A DNA stretch of 64,000 nucleotides from Macrobrachium rosenbergii (lineage: Eukaryota > Arthropoda > Malacostraca > Decapoda > Palaemonidae), in NCBI RefSeq assembly GCF_040412425.1, contig NC_089756.1, positions 3,974,498-4,038,497 of the forward strand, in the 5' to 3' direction. A program made the position numbers and the translations under genes. Below are positions 49,401 through 61,400 of the stretch, piece by piece; position 1 is the first letter of the stretch, and each line of letters begins with the position of its first letter. The notes under the pieces are model-generated. The model saw nothing but the letters and a program-made list of their open reading frames with translations, was not told the DNA's origin and made no database searches.

Positions 49401-52400
49401 AAGAGTCTGGATGCCTTTTTCTGTCCTAGCTGGCTCTGAGGAAGAATTGCAGTACTCTTATTTGAAGCCTCCCCAGGGAAACAAACTGTTCTATTGAGGC
49501 CAATGTCCCAAGGAGACTCATCCATTTGTTGGCCAAGCAGCTCTGAAGGGAGAGAAACCCATCTCTCATACGGAGACAGGACTCCACTCTCTTTGGAGCT
49601 GGAGAAGCCCAAAAAACAAGAGAGTTCAGAGTCATCCCCAATTAACTATTTCCTATGAAGGAGCCAGCTGAGACTTCTGACGATTGATCAACAATCCTAA
49701 ATCCTGAGTCAACAGAAGAGTTTTCCGAAGGTCCACACGCATTGTTCCTTAGTCGGGGAGCGAAGAAGCCAATCGTCTAAGTAAAGTGAGATGTTTATTC
49801 CCATGAGATGAAGCCAAGATTCCAGGGGGGCCAGAATCCGCCGTAAAAACTTGAGGGGCCATTGTTAATCCAAAACACAGAGCTTGAAATTGGAAGATTT
49901 GGTCCTGAAATACAAATCTTACATACTTCCTTGCATCTGGGTGTATGAGGATGTTGAAGTATGCATCTTGTATGGCTATTGAGACCATCCAGTCTCTCTA
50001 ATGAATAACAGCAAGAATGGAGCAATTCGTCTCCATACAAAACTTCGTCTTGAGAACAGTCGTTCAGTGCACTTACATCCAGGACTGGTCTCTAACCACC
50101 TGTAGCCTTGGGGACTACAAACAGGCTATTGTAGAACCCCTCTGAGCTCAGATCTGTGACTACCTAATTGCCCTCTTCTCGAGGAGGGAGTGTACTTCCT
50201 CTGTGAGAGCTGAAAACCTCTTCGAGCCTATGGAGTAGGCAGTCAAGCTGATGGGCTTCCTGACTAAGGGAGGTTGATCTGTGAATGAGATTGAGTAGCC
50301 AAACCTAATAACTTCCATTACCCATTGTTATGCCCCTTTCTCCTTCCAAATCTCCCAAAAGAGAGGGAGCCTGGCACCTACAGAGGCATGGAGGACATTT
50401 GGTTCATTTCTTGACTGAAGACTTGGATGACGATTTCTTAATCGAATGAGGGGTGAAATGCACGTTAGTATGACCTCTTGGCTGAGCCCTTCGCTTGTTC
50501 CCACGAAAGAGAAAGGGCTGCAGAGGAGAGAATGTCTTGGAGCTAAATGGTGGAAGCTCCTTAGGACACCTTGAGGAATGTACCAAAAGATCTTCCGTCA
50601 ACTTCGTTTGTAAAGCCGAAGCAATATTATTCACCACTGCCTGCGAGAACAAAAACTCACATACCAGAGGGGAGAAGAGAAGGGCAGATTTTTGAGCTGT
50701 GGTGACTCCCTTCAAGGTGTGAGAGCAGCAAAGCTCCCTCTTTTTTATTATGCACATGGCACAGAGAGAGGCCAATTCATGAGAACTGTCTTTAATCGCC
50801 TTATCCGTACAGGAGAGAACTCCAAGAATATCTGAGATAAATCCGACAGTGCCGTAGGGTGTTCCTGAATCTTATGCGCTAGAGCACCCATCGTCCAGTC
50901 TAAAAAAAACTGACCACTTCAAAAATCTTAAACATGTTCTTCAGCAAATGGTCAAACTCGGCTGCGGAGAACATTATCTTGGCTGCCGAAAAGGCTGACC
51001 TACAGGAAGAGTCAATCAGACCGGAAAGTTCCCCTGGGAGGAGGCAGGAACCCCCAAGGAAAGAGCTTCTCTGGTGGCATAACACTGACACCTCTTGTAG
51101 GGGGATACCTGAAACAAGCATTCCCTTTCTCCCTTTTGTCCGAAAGCCAAGTCTCAACTTCGCTCTGTGCTTTCCTTGCAGAGGTGGATAGCACCATCTT
51201 AGGTAACTTAGAAGACTCGCTCAGAGGACCACTCATCTGAAAGGTTGATGCAGGTGAAGATGGAGCAGCCGGAGAGAAAAAGGTGGGAAAGCTGCATAGA
51301 AACTGCAATAGTGCAGCATAAGCAGGAGGAGGGGAATCTTCCTCTGGGTCCTTATCCACATCCTGCTAAACCAAAGAGACCGGAGACAACAACAAATCTT
51401 CAGCAGGCTTCACAGACACGGAGGGTTTCTTTAAAAATCCTAAAATGTCATCTAGACGCTACTGAATAGGGGCAAGAGACGGATCCAAACATACCAACAC
51501 CAAAGCTTGCTGCAGAGGAGGAGGAGCTGTTACTGAATAGCCTGGCGCCAGGCGCTTAGAAGAAGGTTCAGGATAATCAGATGACATTACATGGTGAAGA
51601 TTCTCCAAGCAAGTGGGCGCTAATGGGCACTCGGAAGTTTGTGGCTGCTCAGCAGTCACTGGCCATGCAAGAGACACTGAATGCTTGACTGCCACTGACT
51701 GCTTTGGCACCAAAGAACACTTGGGCATCAAAGGAAGCTCGGGCGCTACTGGATGCTCAGGAGTTACTGGAAGCTCAGATGCCAATTGGCGCTCTGGAGC
51801 TGCTGCACTAATTGGCGCTACTGGCCACCTGCACCTTGAAACATTGGGAGAAGGAGCAGGAGAATAATGCTCTGCTGTGCCAACTAGCACAAGAAGAAGC
51901 TTGAGTCTAGAAACATCAGGAGAAGGTTCAGGAGACAAGCACTCTGGTACTGCTGCGCTATCTGGCTCTGCTGGGCGCTTGCGATGGCTAACGTCAGGAG
52001 AAGGATTGGGGGAAAAGCACTCCTTGCTATCCCAAAAACTGCAAGATGGGTGAGACTCCTTCACCTTCTTGCATGGCACCTGAGGCGAGTGAGACACTTC
52101 CGCTGCAGACCTTTTCAGTGGTCTTGACACATCACTGAAGTGCCACTGGTGCCTCTGTTCAGGGCTGGAAGCCTCTGAACTAGAAGAAAGACGGTGTGCC
52201 TCTGAAAAGACACCTTTCCAATGGCTGTCATGCACTGTCGTCACCTGGGATTTTACAACAGGTGCAACTGAGGGGCCGACTACCCGTGGGCAGACCCCAC
52301 CGACCTCCCTTGGGCCTCCGGTATGGCTTCTCCCAGGTTTGGGGGAGTATGCCAGGGACCTTCGCCTAGGAGAATTGGCGGGAAAAGCAGCCAGCTCCTT

Positions 52401-55400
52401 CACTAACACTTCACTTTTATCACTAACTTTATGTTCTACCAAGAGATGCACTGAAACCCCTAACTGAGCCACTGTGTTCACTAGTAACTCATATTTTCGA
52501 TCGAATTTAGACTCCAGATCAGCAATGGCACTGAGGTCAGGATCAGGTGGTACAATTGAAGAGGTGGGAATGGGAGAAATTACAAGCAAAGATACAATAG
52601 GTACATCCACAGAAGACCTAGCAGATTCCTGACTAGCTACAGTCTTGTTACGGTTAATGGTCGCTTTTCACTTCCTCTCCCTCTGTAGCTTTGATAGATG
52701 AGAACTCAAAATTTCCAGTGTTTGGATCCCAACCCTCACATTCAGTACATGGTTTATCTATTGAACACACTTGACCCCTGCAAGTCATGCACAAATTCTG
52801 AGAATCATACTTAGCAGAGGTTAATCTTGTATTGCAGCCTTTGCCGCAATACCGAGTACTACTCGCACTTGTGTCTGACATCGTCACTAAACAGGTCAAA
52901 AATTAAAGTACAAAGTCACTAAACAGGTCAAAAATTAAAGTACAAAGTCACAATCAAGAAGTCAAATCCGTGAAATTCCAAGGTTTTAATAAAAAAAAAA
53001 AACCCTATCTATCTAATTGCCAAAAGGCTACTGAAAGCAAAAAATTCTTCACAGATCAAAATACAACCAGTTCCAAATCCAGCTGCTGCTAACAACCTAC
53101 GTTATAAGCTAGCAGAAACAAATTGAAACCGTTTGCTCAGTTGTTCATCTTCTTCCTCTCAAGTGGGCGGGGTTAGACACCTACACCAAAACAAGAGAAT
53201 CACTCCAGCGAGTTTCAAATTTTAGCTTCCAATACTAGAAATGTTAGCTATGTAATTACTTGCTAAGTCACTTATATAAAAGTCAATTTTAGAGGTAACA
53301 TCTATGATGAATTGGAAATACCTGTTCTTTTTTATTTTTCAGCTCCAAAAATAACTCAATATACCACCTCACCCCACCTCTGCTTCTCTAGCAAATACCT
53401 TTAAATACTGTAGACCTCTTAATGCCAGCAACTTCCAGAAGAGTAATTTATCAAATCTTTCAATAACCACAATTCAATGCAATCTACAGTTTTCAAACGA
53501 AGTTTGGTGTCATGTGGAAAGGCTTCAAAGAGCTAAATGCATTAATTTACTACAAGCAGTCAATAACTATAATTGCATAAAATAACAAACCAAATTGGAT
53601 ACGTACTGTACTGAAAACCAAGAAAAATTCAGTGACCATGCTTAGGCAGGATAAAAATTCCAAGGAAAATATGTGCATATAAAAATAAAAACGTGCAGAT
53701 ACTCTGAAGCACTAGCATGAAAAAGGAAACTTTCGTCTGACTAACCTGTCTAACCGGCAGCTAAAACTGGTGGGACAATGAAAAAAAAACAGAAAAGAGC
53801 AGGAGAAAATCAATATTCTTGAAGACAGCCTAAAATCACTCCCTTAATATAACTAGATCTAGTTTTATAAAGTTTGCCAGCTTGGTGATTAGTGAATTAC
53901 AAACTCATCGAATACCCTACAAGCAGACCTAATCCAACTGTGGACATAACCTTACCACAAAGATCCTACCTATATAGGATTTTTGGCCTGTGCTATAATT
54001 GCATAATAGGAATAAATATAACAAATACACAAAACTATGATTTCATATACGGAGTACAGCGGGGATTACATTCTGAGGGTGTGACGATAAACAAAAATCG
54101 CTGGGAAATCGGTCATTTTCGGCGCTTTTTCTGCGATTTTCGGGGCTTATCGGCACCGAAAAGCACAGAGTTTTGGTTATCGGCGCCTCTGTTAGGTATG
54201 TATCGGCACCAATACCCAATTATCAGCGCCAATAAGCAGAAATCGGTAATTTTCGGGGCCAAAATTGCAGCTTTTCATCGCTAGACAAGCGCTGTAAAGC
54301 CGGATCGCCATTAACTGAGCCCGCAGTTAACCAGGGACTGCCTGTATATACATGCACTTTGCGCCAAATACAGTAAAGCCCCCGTATTCGCAGTCCATGA
54401 TTCACGGACTCACCTATTCGCAGATTTCCCTATGGAATATATATACGCATTATTCGCTGAAAATTCGCACATTTGCAGTATTTTTCACTGAGAAATATTC
54501 ACTAATTACTGTATTTTCACAACTAAATGCACTTTTTGTGATAAAAATATTAATATACGCAGATACCCAGGTAGTGCTCGAGTTACGATAATTCACCTTA
54601 CGATAATTCGATGGGGTAATTAATACCGATATGACAATATTTAAAAATATTTTTAAATTTACCACAGGCGCAGGCAGCAGCGTACAATCGGGCAGCGAAA
54701 GACACCAAATTACAACAGACCCCCTTCTTTTCCTCCATCTCTTTATCCCATCCTCTAGTTAAAAAGGTAAAAGAGAATAATAAAAGTATTGTTAGTAACA
54801 TTATACTCTTGCGTAAATGCATACAGCCATAAACAACCGAACAACAAGCTGTTTTGCTTATGAACGAATCGGATAACAGCTGTTTTGCTTGTATTTCAAC
54901 CATAGTACAGTAATAAACAATTACCATAGTTACAGTACACATGAAGTCAAGTAGAATAGGACTGATATATTTTTACATTACGGATAAAAGATCGGCAAAG
55001 AAATTTACTGCTAAATTTAAGCTGCAAGTTGTAGCTGAAGCTGAGAAAACAATGTTCAAGCTGCTAATAACTATAAATTATCGTGCATCGGCAACACGAA
55101 TGAAATTCGATCGTGATTAAAATTGGAGAGGAAGTATTATAATCAAAACTACTGAGCATGAAAGAACACATATTACTGCTATTTTTACGACGATAAACAA
55201 TAAATGCGTAAAGCTTGTATTATGATGAAATCAAGTGAAAATGGCGAACGGAATCTTGATTTTTTTTTTTTTACACAAAACAAACATGCCCCCAAACGGC
55301 CAACGTCATCTATTAGCGAAAAAAATAACTAAATTAATTTCACAACGAGACATATTTAAGTTGTATTTAGACTTAAAAACACTTCGTATAATGAAAAATA

Positions 55401-58400
55401 ACCTTGCCCCATATAAATAAAGTATCTACAGATTCATTTACGCTAACTAGAAGCAAGAAAAGCGCTCTGAACTGAGTTAAATGTGGCGAAATAAACTTAC
55501 CGCGTACTTGATTTCCAAACCAAAACATTGATCGCTTTGATCGCAATTTATAATACAAAAGCAATATAATATATACAGTATTATTGGATACAGTGAATTA
55601 AAGCATAACATTTGAAAAGATCCCTGGAAAAGATGCATATTCGTTATGCTGATGATTGTATAATACGATATTATATGAATATAGAGTACAGTATAATGTA
55701 GGCTTGGCTACCATATATGTATACAATATACCACAGTGTGGGTTAAGCTAATTCTTGTTTGTTATTCAATTTCTCTTTGTATTGAATTACCATAAGTCAC
55801 TCTGCATGAACTTCCAGAATTAGCTATTAATAATTACTATACCATGTATGTATGGGGTATACTTTATAATGTAGGCTGGGCTACCACATATGTATACAGT
55901 ACATGGTACTGAATACCCTAGTGCAGGCTAGGCTGTATTTGAGATATGTTTCTTCCAATAAACGATGGGTTTTTTGGAACCTAACCCCATCGTAAGTAGG
56001 ATAATACCTTCATAAGCATTTTTAGAATTTTTTTTTTATTTGAACTATCAAAAAAGGCAGTTCTAAGTGTTCTTAGAAGGGTTCTAAGTATTTGTGGAAT
56101 TTAGCTATTCGCAGGGGGGTGTCTGGTACGCATCCCCTGCGAATACGGGGGGTTTACTGTACTCCATGTTGCAGAGGCAGAGGTGTTCTCTCGTAGTTAA
56201 AAAAAAAATAGCATTTGCCAATTATAAAAGACAGTAAAAATGAGGAAGAGTTTGCAAGAATGTTCACATGTTTTTACTGCATACGTTTATAAAAAAATCT
56301 CTCCAAAAACAATTCAAAATATATATCAAACCCAATGTAATTCAACATTACATAACCTCTCTGTCTTTTCAAACAGTTCAACTACATCTCATTTTTTCTC
56401 TTTCTTTCAGTTATTTACTCTGTTCTGTTCTCCCATAAAGTATGCTGGGGAATGTATAATCCATATAATAATACTCTCCCATCTCTTTCTCTCTTAACAC
56501 CTTCTTCCTAATAGATAAAAATCTATCACTCTTCTTGTGGTTAAGCTCCACAGTTCTTCCTTGACCAAAAAGGCTCGAGTGAAGGATACAGGCATACAGC
56601 CAGACAGGGATGAGTCTGAAGAGACCCCAGCAGATGACTTAGGCAATGAATATTTATAAGATCTCTTTTGTGAACATGAACCACTGATCCATAAACCAAC
56701 TGTGACAAATATCACACATCAGCCAAGTTGAACACTGCTGACCACTCAAGATGAACACAAGATGTGGGGGGCCCTTACTGCAAGATGACAATAACAACAA
56801 CCTACTGTATATCCTGTCCTGATAAACCCTTATGAATAAGCTGAAGCATGGTATGGAAAAGTAAACAAATAACACTAAGTTGCAGCACAAATATAATGTC
56901 CCCATTTAGAGATAATAAATCCGGAAGAAGAAATATTTACGAAATTCACAATACTAAATAAAAAATTTAGGAATAAAATCAAACTTGCCAAAATCTAAAA
57001 ATCACAAAACTATTAATGAGAGGCTACTAAATACACTAATATAAACAAAAACAAGAAACAGCATAAATCGATAACCAATGGCAACTAGTTGCTGTAGATT
57101 TGAAAATTCTAAAAAGAAAATAAAATAAATAAATAGGCTACAAAGAAATTATAGCACATTGTTACTGAAAATCCTCTTGCCCAAAAGGAAAGAAATGATG
57201 AAAGGTAAAATTATCCCCCAAATGCAAACTTTAAACACACAACACAGAAATGATGAAAGGTACAAGTCCCCAAAAACCAAACTTTAAACATACAGCAAAG
57301 TCTAAAAGCACTGATTAAAGAGGAGAGTTACTGCATCCTCATAGTAACCCCACTACGGACAAGATGAAGTGCCAGCTCCCAAAAACTGAACAGGCTGCAA
57401 ATTACGGTACTTTAATTATTACCTTGAAAAGACACATTAACAAAGTGAATAAAACTGAGCCCAGAAAATAGAATACATAAAGAAAAATGGGGCACAAGGA
57501 TGAAAAAGCATAAACACCATATTCCCAGGAAAGTGACATAGGAAATATGTTAACACTATTTAGTCCCATGAAAGCATATACACTACAGCAGCAGAGCCAT
57601 TTTATGCATCTCGGAGCAAGAACATTGAGGTCTCTACCATCTACAACATTGCAAATTCACGAGACTGAGATCCTTTCCCAAGAAGTTGATTAGTGGAGCT
57701 GTGGCGAAGAGGAAATGTTTATTTAAGGTAAGAAGCTCATTCCAGGCTAAAGGTGGCAATTCTTCACCAATATTACAAAGTTAGTTAATCTGATAACTCA
57801 GAATCTCGAAGTGTTGGTCTACTACTGAATTCTAGCATAAATTCACTAACAACAAAACACCTGCCACAGCTATTATGCCAAGTTCTTAAACCAGTTCCTC
57901 CAACTAAAAACTTGGATCTGACCACATTTTCAGAGTTCTTTGTTCAAATCCCTACCATTTGGGACAAAAGTGAGGTTCAATGTAAATTTATGTATTACAA
58001 TCTGAAAACTATTTCACACATGTTTGTTCCAAATGTAAAAGAGCAAGTGCAGCTTTACAAAATGTACTCAAAAGTAAGAACAAAATGTAAAACTGGAAGC
58101 TCATAAATATAAAAACTTCTGAACCTTAAAGAAGTCTTTCCTATATAACACAAGGTCTCTTAAAATCAGAAAATACAGTACATACAAACCAGCACCTGGA
58201 ACAAACCATCAAATTGTAGTGATGTGCATTCTTGAGTAAAAATGCCTTTAATCAAAATTGTATTTCATTCTACTTAATTTTAAAAATTGCAAAAATTGTG
58301 ATTTTCTACTTATAATTACTATTCAATAACATCTTCATCACACCCTACTACTTATAAAGCTGATTAGTGGAATCTAGCATAATATCACATTGTAACACTA

Positions 58401-61400
58401 ATGTGTCTCAAAAGCAATACAGTAATCACAAAATTGTTTGATTATTTACACATGTAACACTAACAAAGCAACCTTCATATTGATCAGCCCACATCTCTAG
58501 GTACTAATGATAAAGCTGACAAAACACAGAAAAACTGTCACTTCATACAAATCCCAAAAACCTACCAACAAAGAAGTGCATTCTATCACATTACAGTATC
58601 AGAAAACACAACAAAGACATGCACCAAACAAACATCATCAAAACTAGATTCTGTGATTTTAATGATAAAAAGAACACTAATCTGCAGAGAGCAACTTTCC
58701 TGAAGACCATATAAAGAGGAAATATGAAGACAGCAGAGACAATTAACTTAACACTGTAAGGCCTACAAAGAACTTTTTTAATTGTTACATCAAAATTCAT
58801 TACGACTGACAATCAATTTCCTGCTACACCACTTGCATTCAAACGAAGCATACTTCAATGCAGAACTTCCTTACACTAATATTTATCAAGTTTCAAACAT
58901 GCATATATAGTTTACCTGATATTGTCTATCAGATTATATACATCATTTGAATACAAGCAAGGAAATCCTTTCAAGATCATTACTGAACATACTGTATAAT
59001 GAGTAGCAATATTTAGATGACTCATAATCCTTGGGAATGTTCACCATTCAAATGCCTTACAATAACAAATATATAAACCCTCATGACAAACTAAGGTATT
59101 AATGATAAAAATAAGATGAACCTTAGAGAGGTGGCTAAATTATATACTTTGACAAATCCAAAGTAAAAAGAACCATGTCAAACTACACCTATTAGCATAA
59201 AAGGATAAAAGGTACTTACGTGCGAGTAGCTTTGCTGTTTTCCCGCATGGAGAATTTTCTTCTGGACTTTGGCCGTCCATTGGCATCTAAACCTGTCCTA
59301 ACTATTTCCTCTGTGAAAAGAAAATTAAGTCAAAAAAGGAAATCTGAACTGATCCAAGAGCTAAAATCTACGACAACAAAACCTCTTTTGCCTATCTGCA
59401 ATCTTTTCAATAATTTAGGTTTGCACTGTAACACAATTTCAGCAGCCATAATGACTTTACCTTGAGGACTAAGCACTGACCTTTGTGCAAATTTCTGAGG
59501 TAGGCTACATGTGGGAGGTCGCTGATCATGACCATATTGAGGATGCCTGTGCGCATCAAGGGTTTGGTGCGCTTCAGGTTTATCGTCTGGACCCACTCTC
59601 CAGACAACACCTCAAACACATCAATGTGAATATCACTGTACACTAAGAGGAGACCATCACAGACCGCTGCAAGATAAAAAGTTTTACATGACTTACAACG
59701 ACTACAAAGGCACAACAGAGGTACAATTATACAAACCATACAAAGGGTTTTATTGCATGACATAAATGAGGATTTTCAAATAAAATGAATAGCTCCTCTT
59801 AAAAGTTGTAATGTAAGTGATTTCATCTTCATATATAACAATGCTGGTATTACACTTTGATTTCAGCTACATATATAACAACAGTAATAAAAATCTGAAC
59901 AAGATAACCTGTTAGAAACTTGCTAAATGACCATTTCTGTAATGAGAGAGCAAGATCCAATATATTTCAACAAAGATCATAGTTAAGCAAAGATGAAGAA
60001 AAAAAAATCTATAAAATAAATTACCTACTTTATTGTGCCATGGAAATTTTAGGACTACAGTTAAGAAAAATTAGTGAAAATAATTTATAACTGACATTTT
60101 ATTCAAGAAATAAACTCAACACGAAAAGACAGAATGAATAAAATAGGAGGTCACATAGAACAACAATCATCAAACAATAAGTGAAAAAAATTAGTTACAC
60201 AGATTTACAGGAAAACTCACCAACAGCAGTTGGTATTGCTGGATACATTATCTCCTTCTCTCGACTCTTACGGCCCGAGGAATCTACATAAACAGCTAGG
60301 AGGTTAAAGACGAGGAGGTACTCTCCTCTACTGACTTCAATACAGCTTAAAGCTTCACACTGAGTCATAGAGAGGAAGCCCAGGGATTGGCTTTCAGGAT
60401 GTACCAAGGCTGTGGAAGAAGAACAATTAAAATACGACATATTAAACAAAACCATGAGGGCAAATACAATTCATGTACTTTACAATATGACAAACAAACT
60501 TCTGAGCCAGCCCTAAAAGAGCTAAGATTATTAGCTCAGTGGTATGTTTAAACTGTCAAAACAACTTACACAGAGGTTGCTGATCACCAAGGATGGAGTA
60601 AATAGTAAAGGCAGACTGGAAGCCCACTGCTAACCGCCCATCACCCAAGATGTCAAGACTCTGAGGTGGCTGAGGCAGCAGTATAGAGCGAAAAAGTTTG
60701 TGACGACCTTTTGCTCGGTTTATTTCGTAAATAATGATCTGAAAAATGGAAAAACTGGTTACTGGTTGCACTCCATAATATTGCAAGGTCATAAATACAT
60801 CAGCAAAATCAAAATTTTTAATTCATTATGATTATTTCACCAACTACTCCTAATACTTTTCTTACTTGTCTTTTGACTGCTACACAAAGACAGTAAGTGA
60901 AGTTATGACTTGCAGGCGTACGAAATTTTCCGGTTGTGAATGCAATGGCACCTTTGGTTTCTGCAACCTGAAATGACAAATCAGATTATCCTTAATTTCA
61001 CAGTTCAGGTCTTGCCTGCTACTAAACATTTAATACACTTTGCATATTTTTTAATAAAACTCTCACAAAAATTGCAGACCACAATAAACGTACTTTCAAA
61101 CGTCTTTGTATCCTCTTTCAGTGAATATATGTATAAAAAAATAAAGCACTAAATCTTGTAGCAAACCATACAATCTAAAAATGTGCCTCAGCCGTCACAC
61201 AAACAAGCAAGGTTTTACAAGACTTTATTCAAGGGTAATGAAACATCAAACTGATGTAACATTTAGAATGCTAACTATATTCAATTCTCAAATGAAGTAT
61301 GAATAAATAAAACACAGGAAATGTCAGCACAAACACCTTACCAGTTGCCAAGAATACAATACGATAACCTACCTTAATCCATTCTACATCATCCCCACAA

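Larger units (their letters stand above)
38670..53283 (-). mobile_element. DIRS-like retrotransposon A3, split by element B
   Basis: The inverted ends 38670-38850 and 53107-53283 match over about 180 bp. Coding lies on the minus strand at 47060-52899 (Gag, RT with YLDD, RNase H, DIRS-specific domain, tyrosine recombinase). Element B sits inside the internal complementary region of A3: 38872-38930 reads ATAATTACTTGGTAAG...GTCATTT, and the sequence resumes at 47062 with TTATATAAGTGACTTACC. Without B, A3 is about 6.5 kb. It has several frameshifts, but it is the best-preserved A copy. Confidence 0.9.
54371..56159. mobile_element. Tigger-type element, 1.8 kb
   Basis: It starts CAGTAAAGCCCCCGTATTCG and ends with its reverse complement CGAATACGGGGGGTTTACTG, flanked by TA (54369-54370 and 56160-56161). 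It carries no intact ORF. A second element appears to be nested inside it. Confidence 0.85.
26336..59219 (-). other. 32.9-kb intron between MRCK exons I and J
   Basis: It is bounded by GTAAGT at 59219 and AACAG at 26336. It holds DIRS-like A2, A3 and B, and Tigger-type elements. The unassigned parts are 26336-29065, 33719-38669, 53284-54056 and 56160-59219; they are AT-rich intron sequence without a recognised gene, apart from two coding-like islands listed separately. Confidence 0.85.

Noticed and set aside
54598..54942. 114-codon minus-strand ORF
   Set aside because: It overlaps the end region of Tigger-type elements, with low-complexity and Cys/Leu-rich translation and no motif.
59407..59480. 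Extension of MRCK exon H to the GTAAAG donor
   Set aside because: It would add QCLVLK and break the phase with exon I. The GTCAGT donor at 59480 gives a conserved, in-frame join.
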